Below are positions 50,862 to 59,295 of a stretch of DNA of 64,000 nucleotides, piece by piece; positions within the stretch are counted from its first letter, which is position 1, and each line of letters begins with the position of its first letter. This stretch comes from Salinactinospora qingdaonensis (lineage in GTDB: Bacteria > Actinomycetota > Actinomycetes > Streptosporangiales > Streptosporangiaceae): positions 62,001 to 126,000 of the forward strand of contig NZ_BAABDD010000010.1 in NCBI RefSeq assembly GCF_039539445.1. The letters run 5' to 3'. Position numbers and translations under genes: made by a program. The notes below the pieces were generated by a model. That model saw only the letters and a list, made by a program, of their open reading frames with translations. It was not told the DNA's origin and ran no database searches.

Positions 50862-52705
50862 AGCGCGGCTCCGGTGAGGAGGCGGCCGGCCTCGATGCGG
50901 GCGCGGGCGTCGACTGTGTCGGACCATCCGGTGTCGTGAGCGACGATGATGCCGGTGCGGCCGGTGAGCAGCCGGCGTACCGCCCGTTGCACGGCGGCGA
51001 CGTTGTCGGGGTCAAGGTGGGCGGTGGGCTCGTCCAGCAGCACGATCGGCGCGTCTCGCAGGAACGCCCGAGCCAGGGCGATGCGCTGGCGCTGCCCCGC
51101 TGACAAGCGTGTCCCCCCTTCCCCCAGCCGCGTGTCGTAGCCCTCAGGCAGGGCGGAGATGAACGCATGAGCTTCGGCCGCCTCGGCCGCTCGCCGCACC
51201 TGCGCCGCGCTTGCCTCAGCAGCGCCGAGCCGGATGTTGCCGGCCACCGTGTCGTCGAAAAGGTAGGGATGTTGGGGAACCCACGCGATCAACGCGCGCC
51301 AGGCGTCGATAGGCACCTGCTCCAGCGGTGTACTCCGCCCGCCGGGCCACTCGACCCGGATCGTGCCCGCTGTCGGTGTGACAAAGCCCAACAGCAGCGC
51401 CAGCAGCGAACTCTTGCCTGACCCGCTAGGGCCGGTCAGCAGCAGTCGCTGTTCGGGCTCGACGGTCAGCCAGACCCCGCGTAGCGCCGCAGTGGCGCTG
51501 CCCGGATAGGTGAGGTCGACGCCGTCGAAGCGCAGTCGTGGCGCGCCGCGCCAGCCAGCGGCACCACCCACCGCCGCCAGCGCCGCAGCCGCGGACGTTC
51601 CCGGCACAGCGGACTCCTGGCCAGGGGCGGAGTGTTCACGCTCCGAGCGCCGCTCCAAGACGTCGAACACCTGGTCGGCGGCTGCCACACCTTCCATGCT
51701 GGCGTGGAACCGCGCCCCCACCTCGCGCAGGGGCAGGTAGGCCTCTGGAGCCAGGATCAGCACGAGCAGCGCTGTTTGGAAGTCCACCATCCCGTACAGC
51801 AGCCGCAGCCCGATCTCCACTGCCACCACGGCCACGGCCAGCGTCGCCAGCAGCTCCAGGACCAGCGCCGACAGGAACGCCACGCGCAGCGTTGCCATAG
51901 TCGCCTGCCGGTGCTCGTCGGTGATCCGGCCGATGATGCGCGCCTGAGCCTTGGCGCGGCGGAAGATCGCCAGCGTGGGCAGCCCTTCCACGACGTCCAG
52001 GAAGTGCCCACCCAGCCGGTTGAGCAGGCGCCAGCGCCGTTGGGTGCGGGCCTGGCTATGCCAGCCCACCAGCGCCATGAAGATCGGGATGAGCGGGAGC
52101 GTCACCGCGATCACCGCGGCTGACAGCCAATCGGCGCCAGCCACGACGATCACCACGGCAGTGGGGACGAGGACCGCCAGCACCAGTTGTGGAAGATACC
52201 GGGCGAAGTAATCATCCAGCGCGTCCAGGCCACGTGTGGCAAGCGTGACCAGTTCGCCGGCGCGTGGCGCCCCCGCCCCCGCGGGGTCGGTCTCCCCTGA
52301 CAACCAGACCGCCCCCGGTCTGTGGTCCCCCGGACCGGTTTCCGAGTCCACGGGATAGCCCGTTACTCGGGCGATGAGGGCGCGGCGCAGTTGTGACTTC
52401 GCGCGCGCAGCCGAGCGCAGCGCGGCGGCTTCGGCACCGTAAGACAGTGCCGCCCGCGCCAGAGCTACTACGGCGACAGCGGCAATGGCCCACGACAGTT
52501 CGCTTGGGCGCTGCCCCTGGGCCGTGGCCGCGATCGTGTGGGACAGCAGCCACGCCTGGGCCAGTACCAACAGCGTGACCGCCGTGCCACAGGCCGCGGT
52601 TGTGGCCAGGTGCAGCCGTACCGCGCGCGCTGTGCGCACCAGCCGGGGATCGAGCGGGCGCACCCGGTGGCCCTCCTTTCCGTGCGGGACCGCGGTTACC
52701 GTCAC
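50858..52705 (-). CDS. cydD: Thiol reductant ABC exporter subunit CydD
   Basis: This is the partner of CydC. The 615-residue protein has six likely membrane helices in the first 330 residues and the ATPase with Walker A GPSGSGKSS, signature LSAGQRQR and Walker B IVLLDEPTAHLD. The start GTG 52705 overlaps the cydB stop by two bases. A later start at the VRPLDPRL position is possible. Confidence 0.93.
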   Translation of the reverse strand: MTVTAVPHGKEGHRVRPLDPRLVRTARAVRLHLATTAACGTAVTLLVLAQAWLLSHTIAATAQGQRPSELSWAIAAVAVVALARAALSYGAEAAALRSAARAKSQLRRALIARVTGYPVDSETGPGDHRPGAVWLSGETDPAGAGAPRAGELVTLATRGLDALDDYFARYLPQLVLAVLVPTAVVIVVAGADWLSAAVIAVTLPLIPIFMALVGWHSQARTQRRWRLLNRLGGHFLDVVEGLPTLAIFRRAKAQARIIGRITDEHRQATMATLRVAFLSALVLELLATLAVAVVAVEIGLRLLYGMVDFQTALLVLILAPEAYLPLREVGARFHASMEGVAAADQVFDVLERRSEREHSAPGQESAVPGTSAAAALAAVGGAAGWRGAPRLRFDGVDLTYPGSATAALRGVWLTVEPEQRLLLTGPSGSGKSSLLALLLGFVTPTAGTIRVEWPGGRSTPLEQVPIDAWRALIAWVPQHPYLFDDTVAGNIRLGAAEASAAQVRRAAEAAEAHAFISALPEGYDTRLGEGGTRLSAGQRQRIALARAFLRDAPIVLLDEPTAHLDPDNVAAVQRAVRRLLTGRTGIIVAHDTGWSDTVDARARIEAGRLLTGAAL

Positions 52706-53748
52706 ACCGTTTCCCGCGCCGCACCCGAGGGCGGTGTGGACTGGCCGCCCGAGGAGGCGCCCACGATGTGGCTACGGGTGATGCGCCTGCGAAACACCCA
52801 GTAGCTCCACCCTTGATAGGCGCACACAAGTGGCAGGAAGGCCACGGCCACCCACGACATCACGGTGAGGGTGTAGTCGGCTGAGGCGGCGTTGGCCACG
52901 GTCAGGCTGTGGGCGGGGATGGTCGCGGGCAGCACTTCGGGGAAAAGCGACCCGAACAGCACGACCGTGGCCGCGACGATCGTCAGTGCTGTCGCTGTGA
53001 ACGACCAGCCTTCCCGCCCCAGGCCAGCCAAGGCGACGCCGCCGGTCAGGGCGGCAACGGCCACGACCACCAAAGGCAGGGTCCACGGGTTGCCGTAGGC
53101 GAGTTGGGTCCAGACCAAGAAGGCGACCGTGGCCGGCACGGCAACGAGCGCCGTGGCCAGAACCGTGCTGCGAGCCCGCGCCCGCACCGTCCCGCCGGTT
53201 TTCAGGCTGAGGAACACCGCGCCGTGCAGTGTGAACAGCGACAGGGTCGTCAGCCCACCCAGGAGTGCGTAGGGGGTCAACAAGTCGAGCAGCCCCGACG
53301 TGACGGTGTGGCCGGCGGTCATCTCCACGCCGCTGACGATGTTGGCGAAGATGACGCCCCATAGCAGGGCGGGCACCGCGCTGCCCCAAAAGATCGCTCG
53401 GTCCCAGTTGGCGCGCCAACGGTCGGTGTCGCCCTTGCCTCGGTACTCGAAGGCGACGCCGCGCACGATGAGCGCGAGCAAGATGAGCAGCATCGGAAGG
53501 TAGAAGCCGCTGAGCAGCGAGGCGTACCAGGCGGGGAACGCGGCGAACATGGCGCCGACCGCCGTGATCAGCCAGACCTCGTTGCCGTCCCAAACCGGGC
53601 CGATCGCGTTGATCATCACGCGACGGTCGGTGTCGTCTTTGCCGAGGACGGGCAGCAGGGTGCCGACGCCGAAGTCGAACCCTTCGAGGACGAAGTAGCC
53701 GGTCCACAGGACCGCGATGGCGATGAACCAGATGAGTGGGAGATCCAT
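52702..53748 (-). CDS. cydB: Cytochrome bd ubiquinol/menaquinol oxidase subunit II
   Basis: This structural subunit has 348 residues and about eight membrane helices. It opens with IWFIAIAVLWTGYFVLEGFDFGVG, the usual first helix (read from TGYFVLEGFDFGVG), followed by GPVWDGNEVWLITAVGAMFA, a family hallmark. It lies between cydA and cydD; the gap to cydA is 12 nt. Confidence 0.95.
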   Translation of the reverse strand: MDLPLIWFIAIAVLWTGYFVLEGFDFGVGTLLPVLGKDDTDRRVMINAIGPVWDGNEVWLITAVGAMFAAFPAWYASLLSGFYLPMLLILLALIVRGVAFEYRGKGDTDRWRANWDRAIFWGSAVPALLWGVIFANIVSGVEMTAGHTVTSGLLDLLTPYALLGGLTTLSLFTLHGAVFLSLKTGGTVRARARSTVLATALVAVPATVAFLVWTQLAYGNPWTLPLVVVAVAALTGGVALAGLGREGWSFTATALTIVAATVVLFGSLFPEVLPATIPAHSLTVANAASADYTLTVMSWVAVAFLPLVCAYQGWSYWVFRRRITRSHIVGASSGGQSTPPSGAARETV

Positions 53749-53760
53749 AGCGGACGGCTC

Positions 53761-55218
53761 CTAGTAGACGAAGGCGGGCACGCGGGTGTCGCTGTCGTCC
53801 TCGGTGTCGCTCTCGCTGTCCCGGGGCGGCACGAGGTGGCTGGGGCCGGATTTGACGAAGCGCCACAGCAGACCGGCTTCGACGACGGCGAGCACGCCGT
53901 AGACGAAGGTGAAGACGCTCAACGACAGGGCGACTTCGCCGAGGTCGACGTTGGGGGAGACGCCGGCGGCGGTGAGCAGTTCACCGACGACGACCCACGG
54001 CTGGCGGCCCATCTCGGTCAGTATCCAGCCGAAGATGTTGGCCGCCATAGCGGCTGGCAGGGCGAGGACCGCCGCCCAGTACATCCAGCGTCGCTCGGGT
54101 AGCCGGCCGCGGCGGGTCACCCACAGGCCCAGCACCGACAGCGCCACGCCGGCCAGCCCCAGCCCCATCATGAGCCGGAACGACCAGTACAGGACCGCCA
54201 CGTTGGGGACATAGTCCCCCGGCCCGAACTCCTCTTCCAACTGTCCCTGGACGTCGTTGATGCCGTCGACCTCAGTGCCCGGGTCGTTGCCCGCCAAGAA
54301 GCTCAACAGGTAGGGGATCTGGACGTTGATGTGGTTGCGTCCGTTCTCCACGTCGCCGACCGCGAACAGGGAGAAGCCGGCGCCTTCCTCGCTCTCCCAC
54401 AGGGCTTCGGCTGCGGCCAGCTTCATCGGCGTGTACTCGTGGGCGAGTTGGGCCTGATGGTGGCCAGACAGCGACACCAGCACACCGGCGATGGCGGTGA
54501 CCACCAGTCCAGTGCGCAGGGTGGCACGGAACAGTCCCGGCTCGCCCGCGGGCACGGCCTCGCCTGGTGTCCCGGTGTCGCCGTGGAACCGGGCACGCAT
54601 GAGTTTGAAGGCGCTGACGGCGACGACGAAGAGTCCGGCGACGATGAAGGCGGCAGCGACTACGTGGAGGTAGGTCGACCAGGCGTGCGGGTTGCTCAGC
54701 ACCGCCCAGATATCGGTCAGGCGCGCCCGGCCGGTCTCCTCATCCACGGTGAAGCCTACGGGATGGCGCATCCAGGCGTTAGCGGCCAGGATGAAGTAGG
54801 CCGACAGGTTCGTCCCCACGGCCGCGGCCCAGATGCAGGCGAGGTGGACTCGCCGGGGCAGCTTGTCCCAGCCGAAGATCCACAGCCCGATGAACGTCGA
54901 CTCCAGGAAGAAGGCGAGGAGCGCTTCCATCGCCAACGGCGCGCCGAACACGTCGCCGACGAAGCGCGAATACTCACTCCAGTTCATCCCGAACTGGAAT
55001 TCCTGCACGATGCCGGTGACCACTCCCATCGCGAAGTTGATCAGGAACAGCTTGCCGAAAAACTTCGTGGCCTGGAGGTACTCGTGCTTGCCGGTACGGT
55101 GCCAGGCGGTTTGCAGGCAGGCCACGATCACCGACAGTCCGATGGTCAACGGCACAAAGAGAAAGTGGTACACGGTGGTGATCCCGAATTGCCACCGTGC
55201 CAAGTCGAGTGCGTCCAT
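53761..55218 (-). CDS. cydA: Cytochrome bd oxidase subunit I
   Basis: CydA carries the three hemes and the quinol site and reduces oxygen without pumping protons. The 485-residue protein has the heme b595 ligand His18 in TTVYHFLFVPLTIGL and the GRQPW motif. The Q-loop is of the short type. The start at 55218 gives the family opening MDALDLARWQFG; the frame extends 41 codons upstream through the promoter repeats without similarity. It heads the cydABDC operon. Confidence 0.95.
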   Translation of the reverse strand: MDALDLARWQFGITTVYHFLFVPLTIGLSVIVACLQTAWHRTGKHEYLQATKFFGKLFLINFAMGVVTGIVQEFQFGMNWSEYSRFVGDVFGAPLAMEALLAFFLESTFIGLWIFGWDKLPRRVHLACIWAAAVGTNLSAYFILAANAWMRHPVGFTVDEETGRARLTDIWAVLSNPHAWSTYLHVVAAAFIVAGLFVVAVSAFKLMRARFHGDTGTPGEAVPAGEPGLFRATLRTGLVVTAIAGVLVSLSGHHQAQLAHEYTPMKLAAAEALWESEEGAGFSLFAVGDVENGRNHINVQIPYLLSFLAGNDPGTEVDGINDVQGQLEEEFGPGDYVPNVAVLYWSFRLMMGLGLAGVALSVLGLWVTRRGRLPERRWMYWAAVLALPAAMAANIFGWILTEMGRQPWVVVGELLTAAGVSPNVDLGEVALSLSVFTFVYGVLAVVEAGLLWRFVKSGPSHLVPPRDSESDTEDDSDTRVPAFVY

Positions 55219-55253
55219 ACCCGCCCTTCCGCGAGTCCGAGTCTCGACGGCCA

Positions 55254-55293
55254 GTAGTACTACAAATTGTAGTTCTACGAGGCGTAGTAGATC
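55254..55293 (-). promoter_or_regulatory. Three 15-bp-phased repeats upstream of cydA
   Basis: GTAGTACTAC (55254-55263), GTAGTTCTAC (55269-55278) and GTAGTAGATC (55284-55293) begin exactly 15 bp apart. The first is a perfect palindrome; ACTACAA-A-TTGTAGT (55259-55273) forms another across the first two. They lie 36-75 nt upstream of the cydA start and look like a multi-site operator. The motif does not match a Rex site (TGTGAA-N4-TTCACA). Confidence 0.6.
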
Positions 55294-55709
55294 GATGGGA
55301 TGTGGCTCGAAAACCCTGCGGCGCAGCGTGAGACGGGCCACTGTTCAGGGGCAGCGGGGGTGTCGGCGGCAACGAGCAGTAGCGAGGACCGGGTGGCGAC
55401 AGGGGGCGCCCGCTCGGTGCCCGCCCCCTCGCGTGCCTTCGCCGCTGCCCGTCATCCACCCCGGCCGCTGTATCCCAGCACCGACCCGGTGGCCGCCTCC
55501 CATCGGCTGCCTTTACTGCCTCACGTCACCGGCCGCGCTCTAGCGCACAGCACCGACGGGACATCTCCTCTCCCCGAGACACCCCCACCACCCCAACCAA
55601 CAGCACCTCCAGCAGCCGCCCTCGCCTTACCTCCGCCTTTCTCACCATCAGCTCCGGCAGGCAGTGCGGTTACTTGCCGTCGACGGCCCTTCCGGCGTGT
55701 GCCTTTCTG
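55294..55709. other. Gap with C-rich low-complexity sequence
   Basis: Between the cydA upstream repeats and the terminator of the DUF3515 gene no gene is recognised. The + strand frame 55300-55788 would encode a Pro/Ala-rich peptide without family likeness and is probably not translated. Confidence 0.5.
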
Positions 55710-55749
55710 GGCCCGTGCGCCCCGAACACCGCTTCGGGGCGCACGGGCC
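55710..55749 (-). terminator. Terminator of the DUF3515-Lrp transcript
   Basis: A perfect 17-bp stem (55710-55726 with 55733-55749), loop CACCGC, lies 54 nt past the DUF3515 stop on the minus strand. Confidence 0.75.
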
Positions 55750-55803
55750 TTGCGTCGAGGTCCGGCCGCTCCGAAACGCCGCTGCTAGCGGGTGTGCGGG
55801 CCG

Positions 55804-56268
55804 TTAGAGTCCGCTCTCCTTCGCCGGAAGGTGCTCCTTGATGAGGTCGCTGACCCGCACCAGGGCTTCGGCGGGCTGCTCGTAGGAGGCCGGTATCAGG
55901 AGCTCCACGTACACCTGCCGTCCCACCGAGGTGTACGTGGTGGGCTGCTCAGGGGGCTCGGGAAGCCACGCGACGTCGTTGACGGCGAGCAGTTCGGAGT
56001 CGGGGGCCAGCCCGTCGGGGCGGGGAACCCCGCAGCGTAGCGCGATCGTGGGCGAGCCCCAGGCGGCGACCAGGGGAGAGTCGGGGGTGACAGAGACCCG
56101 GTTCTTGCCCAGCAGCGAGTCGGGAAGCTGTTGCACGAGCGAGCGGCACAGTCCTGAGGCTCCTTCAGCGGGGCTCGGGGAGGGAACCTGCACACTGTCG
56201 GGGGCACAACCGACGAGCAGCGCTAGCAGAATCGGCACTGCACCAGGCCAGATGTGTCGCCTGTGCAA
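55804..56268 (-). CDS. DUF3515 family lipoprotein
   Basis: The protein of about 154 residues has a signal peptide with lipobox LLVGC (Cys near residue 21) and the DUF3515 domain (CRSLVQQLPDSLLG, ALRCGVPRP, VNDVAWLPE). The family is typical of actinobacteria, usually near ddl and thiL, and has no known function. The start TTG 56268 is uncertain; a GTG ten codons later would leave a very short signal peptide. The Lrp-like gene lies 14 nt upstream. Confidence 0.82.
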   Translation of the reverse strand: MHRRHIWPGAVPILLALLVGCAPDSVQVPSPSPAEGASGLCRSLVQQLPDSLLGKNRVSVTPDSPLVAAWGSPTIALRCGVPRPDGLAPDSELLAVNDVAWLPEPPEQPTTYTSVGRQVYVELLIPASYEQPAEALVRVSDLIKEHLPAKESGL

Positions 56269-56282
56269 TTCGCACCCCCGTG

Positions 56283-56516
56283 TCAGAGCTCGACGATCGG
56301 GCAGGTAAGCGTGCGAGCGATGCCGTCGAGTCGCTGGATCGGGGCCACGACCAACCGCCCAAGAGCATCGATGTCCTCGGCCTCCGCCCTTACCACCACA
56401 TCGTAGGGGCCCGTCACGTCCTCGGCCCGCACAACCCCGTCGATCTCGGAGATCCGTTGGGCGATATCGGTTACCTGTCCGAACTCGGTCTGCACCAAGA
56501 TGTAAGCCTGCACCAT
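56283..56516 (-). CDS. Single-domain Lrp/AsnC ligand-binding (RAM) protein
   Basis: The 77-residue protein is only the RAM ligand-binding domain (VQAYILVQTEFGQVTDIAQR, VTGPYDVVVRAEAED); it has no DNA-binding domain. Such stand-alone domains may bind amino acids or modulate full-length Lrp proteins. GGGAGGGAG precedes ATG 56516. It is likely co-transcribed with DUF3515, with thiL divergent. Confidence 0.88.
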   Translation of the reverse strand: MVQAYILVQTEFGQVTDIAQRISEIDGVVRAEDVTGPYDVVVRAEAEDIDALGRLVVAPIQRLDGIARTLTCPIVEL

Positions 56517-56580
56517 TGAGGGCTCCCTCCCCGAGCGACGTTGCCGCGGGTCTAGACCATTGGCCTCAGAAGCGTCACCG

Positions 56581-56586
56581 TACCCT
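56581..56586 (+). promoter_or_regulatory. -10 box TACCCT, leaderless start of thiL
   Basis: TACCCT ends 7 nt before GTG 56594, supporting this start over earlier in-frame codons. Confidence 0.45.
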
Positions 56587-56593
56587 GAGGGCT

Positions 56594-57553
56594 GTGTTGA
56601 GCACCATCGCAGACATCGGCGAATTCGGGCTTATCGCCCGGTTGATTGCCAGGTCTCCCCAGACCGACGACGTCCTCGTGGGGCCGGGCGACGATGCCGC
56701 CATCGTGAGCGCCGGCGACGGTCGGGTCGTCGCCACCACTGACCTGCTTGTCGAAGGGCGTCACTTCCGCCGCGCATGGTCCGGTCCGCGTGATGTCGGT
56801 CACAAAGGGGCGGCACAGAACCTCGCTGACATCGCCGCCATGGCAGCCCGTCCAACCGCGCTTCTAGTGGGGTTGGCCGTGCCCGCCGACCTGCCCACGG
56901 TGTGGGCCGACGAATTCGCCGAGGGGCTGCGGGCCGAGTGCGTGCGGGCTGGGGCGGCGGTGATCGGTGGGGACGTGGTTCGTTCCGAAACCCTCACCAT
57001 CGCTATCACGGCCCTTGGAGATCTGGCGGGTGGTGCCCCGGTGCTCCGTAACGGCGCTAGGCCAGGCGATGTCGTCGCCGTCAACGGGCGGCTCGGCTGG
57101 TCGGCAGCCGGCTTTGCACTGCTGGAAGCCGGTAGCGACGAGCACGCCCCCTGCCGATTGGCTCACCTGCGGCCCAGTCCGCCGTATCGCGCCGGTGTGC
57201 AGGCTGCCGAGTTGGGCGCTACGGCGATGCTCGACGTCAGCGATGGCCTGGTGCAGGATCTCGGCCACATCGCCGCCGACAGCGCGGTGGCCATCGACCT
57301 TGACGGTAGCTTGCTGCGGCCTGCCCCCGAACTGGTGGCAGCGGTGGACCGGCTCACCGCCATAGGCGCGCGGCCGTGCAGCGCCCGGCACTACCTGCTC
57401 ACCGGAGGTGAGGACCACGCACTGGCCGCCACTTTCCCGCCCAGCGTCGACCTGCCGCCGCAGTGGCGGGTTATCGGCCGCGTCACCCCGGGGACGGGGG
57501 TCAGCGTCGACGGTGCTGCGGCCCTCGACGGGGGCTGGGACCATTTCTCCTGA
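56594..57553 (+). CDS. thiL: Thiamine-monophosphate kinase
   Basis: ThiL phosphorylates thiamine monophosphate to the active diphosphate. The 319-residue AIR-synthase-fold protein has GEFGLIARL, VGPGDDAAIV, TTDLLVEGRHF (metal and substrate) and MLDVSDGLVQDLGHIA. I place the start at GTG 56594; the frame is open to 56516, but the family begins at LSTIADIGEFGLI. A short hairpin ACCGGC-TCC-GCCGGT (57553-57567) overlaps the stop. Confidence 0.94.
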   Translation: MLSTIADIGEFGLIARLIARSPQTDDVLVGPGDDAAIVSAGDGRVVATTDLLVEGRHFRRAWSGPRDVGHKGAAQNLADIAAMAARPTALLVGLAVPADLPTVWADEFAEGLRAECVRAGAAVIGGDVVRSETLTIAITALGDLAGGAPVLRNGARPGDVVAVNGRLGWSAAGFALLEAGSDEHAPCRLAHLRPSPPYRAGVQAAELGATAMLDVSDGLVQDLGHIAADSAVAIDLDGSLLRPAPELVAAVDRLTAIGARPCSARHYLLTGGEDHALAATFPPSVDLPPQWRVIGRVTPGTGVSVDGAAALDGGWDHFS

Positions 57554-57735
57554 CCGGCTCCGCCGGTTGCGCGTCGCCCCCACCCCCTTCGCCGGCGCCG
57601 CACGCAGCCGCCAATGTCGGCGTGCTCGCCGTGCCGTTTCGGCTGCGGCGCGGGGCCGGATGGGTCTTCAGTCGCCTGCCGTCCCATAGCGCACCGGGCC
57701 CACACTGGGGCTGGTGCGCCGGGGTATGGTTCGGT

Positions 57736-57772
57736 CGAGCGCGCGTGAGTAGAGTCAGGTAGCGCGCGCTCG
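57736..57772. promoter_or_regulatory. Stem-loop in the gap before the CBM2 gene
   Basis: CGAGCGCGCG (57736-57745) pairs perfectly with CGCGCGCTCG (57763-57772) around a 17-nt loop. It could be the terminator of thiL (183 nt away) or part of a leader RNA. The rest of the 57554-58096 gap holds no recognised gene; it contains two tiny ORFs, at 57808-57834 and near 57876. Confidence 0.4.
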
Positions 57773-58096
57773 GGAGGAGCCCTGTCATCATTGCTGGCGG
57801 AGGGGGTATGAAGAGGGAGTTTCCCGTTCCTTAGCAGCGCTGTCGCCTTCCCTGGTGAGAGCGGTGTTTGGGTTAGATGTCTGTTTTGTGGGTGAATTCG
57901 CGCTAAGCTCTGCCGCGTAACCGTCGTCGGAAAGCCCACGTGGTGGCTGCCTCGGCTCGCGGGCACGGACTCCCACGCCGACGGCACCGGTGAAGCACCA
58001 CTCTCCGCACCCCCTCCAGGATTCAGCGCGTCCTGGCACCGGCGTTCACCATCGGTCGCGACGTCGGTATTTCGCCCGGAACGCGAGGGGACAGCC

Positions 58097-58123
58097 ATGA
58101 ATCGCGCGAGACGAAGGGCATAG
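58097..58123 (+). CDS. 8-codon arginine-rich upstream ORF
   Basis: The peptide MNRARRRA is encoded immediately before the CBM2 gene, ending 2 nt ahead of its ATG. GAGGGG (58085-58090) lies 6 nt upstream, an excellent ribosome-binding site. Four of eight codons are arginine, three of them rare in high-GC actinobacteria (AGA, CGA, AGG in a row). It may couple or throttle translation of the next gene. It also overlaps that gene's own AAGGG box, so chance occurrence cannot be excluded. Confidence 0.4.
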   Translation: MNRARRRA

Positions 58124-58125
58124 CT

Positions 58126-58950
58126 ATGGGTCCTCCAACCGAAGAGGCCGAAGGTGGTCAGCGCGGTGCGCATCGAGCCGAGCCCCAAGGCAGTGGTCCC
58201 CTGGCCACGGTCGGGCACGTGCTCGGCAGTACGGTCCCCAAGCGCGTGCAACCGCCCCGCCTGCTTCGGGTGCTGCTCATCTCCGGGATGACCATCGGCC
58301 TGTGTCTTTTCGGCTATAGCACGACGCAGATCTACCTGCGCTTCACCGAGCCCCCCGCCTCGCCGGGAGCCAACGGCGAGCCCGACTTCAATATCCAGGT
58401 CGAGCCCACCTCAGGCGAGATGTCTCCCTCGGCGACCCCCGAAGTCGACGCGCGCGCCACTGTTGAGGCCCAAAGCCAGAGCCCTTCCCCCGAGCCCACC
58501 AGCGTCGAGGAGTCGACAGAGCAAGCCGACGACCAGCGCAGCCAGTCGCCGCAGCAAACCAGCCAACAGCAGGACCAGCAGCAGGAAGACGCCGATCACG
58601 ACGACCAGGCCACGGCCACCGCCGCCGGGGCGCAGTCGGGGGCCTCCGCCAGCGTGTCCTACAGCACGGTCACCTACTCCGACTCCGGCTTTGGAGGACA
58701 GGTCGTCATCACCAACAACGGTGAGAGCACCATCGAGGACTGGCGGCTGCGCCTCAGCTTTTCCGACGTCACGGTGACAGCGGCATGGGAGGCGGACTGG
58801 CAGTCCACCGGCAAGGGCATCATCGCTCGCAAACCCGATTGGAAGAGCGGAATCGCTCCCGGAGAATCGACCACCCTGAGCTTCACCGCCGAAGGCGAAG
58901 CGCAGCCCCCCACTGACTGCTCCTTCAACGGCGCTTCCTGCGGGCTCTGA
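58126..58950 (+). CDS. Membrane-anchored CBM2 (cellulose/chitin-binding) protein
   Basis: The 274-residue protein has a cytoplasmic N-terminus of about 46 residues, one membrane helix (about 47-68, LLRVLLISGMTIGLCLFGYS), a Ser/Pro/Gln-rich linker of about 100 residues (QQTSQQQDQQQED) and a C-terminal CBM2 (about 175-274; YSDSGFGGQVVITNNGE, DWRLRLSF, closing DCSFNGASCGL). There is no catalytic domain. It may display a polysaccharide-binding module at the cell surface. A terminator lies beyond it before the convergent rpmB. Confidence 0.85.
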   Translation: MGPPTEEAEGGQRGAHRAEPQGSGPLATVGHVLGSTVPKRVQPPRLLRVLLISGMTIGLCLFGYSTTQIYLRFTEPPASPGANGEPDFNIQVEPTSGEMSPSATPEVDARATVEAQSQSPSPEPTSVEESTEQADDQRSQSPQQTSQQQDQQQEDADHDDQATATAAGAQSGASASVSYSTVTYSDSGFGGQVVITNNGESTIEDWRLRLSFSDVTVTAAWEADWQSTGKGIIARKPDWKSGIAPGESTTLSFTAEGEAQPPTDCSFNGASCGL

Positions 58951-59053
58951 GAGGCCGAGCAGGACCGCCCCGCGCTCGCCCCCTCTTCGATCCCAACCCC
59001 GGCCCTCGATCCGGCAGCGCGGCAGCGACCAGCCGAAACGACCCGAGACGACA

Positions 59054-59086
59054 ATGGGCGCCCTGGCTCGAAGCCATGGCGCCCAT
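59054..59086. terminator. Stem-loop between convergent CBM2 and rpmB genes
   Basis: ATGGGCGCC (59054-59062) pairs with GGCGCCCAT (59078-59086), and the inner TGGCT/AGCCA extends the stem after one mismatch. The rest of the 58951-59295 gap shows no gene. Confidence 0.65.
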
Positions 59087-59295
59087 CACGGATTACGCAT
59101 CGCCCACGGTAACCGTGCTCCCGCCGACTCCGCGGGCAGTCAGGACCGGGCTATCTCTTCGCCCTCTCCACCGCACACATCCGCGTCCACCCGCGTCACT
59201 ACCGCGACCAGCGAATATCAAAAAGCCACGCAGCCCGCGGCAGCCCATAACGGCGCCCCCACGGGCCAGGCGGCTCACCTACCAAGGCCGGCGCG

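Noticed and set aside
55300..55788. Proline/alanine-rich 162-codon frame upstream of cydA
   Set aside because: Low-complexity, C-rich sequence without a ribosome site; it overlaps the cydA control region and the DUF3515 terminator.
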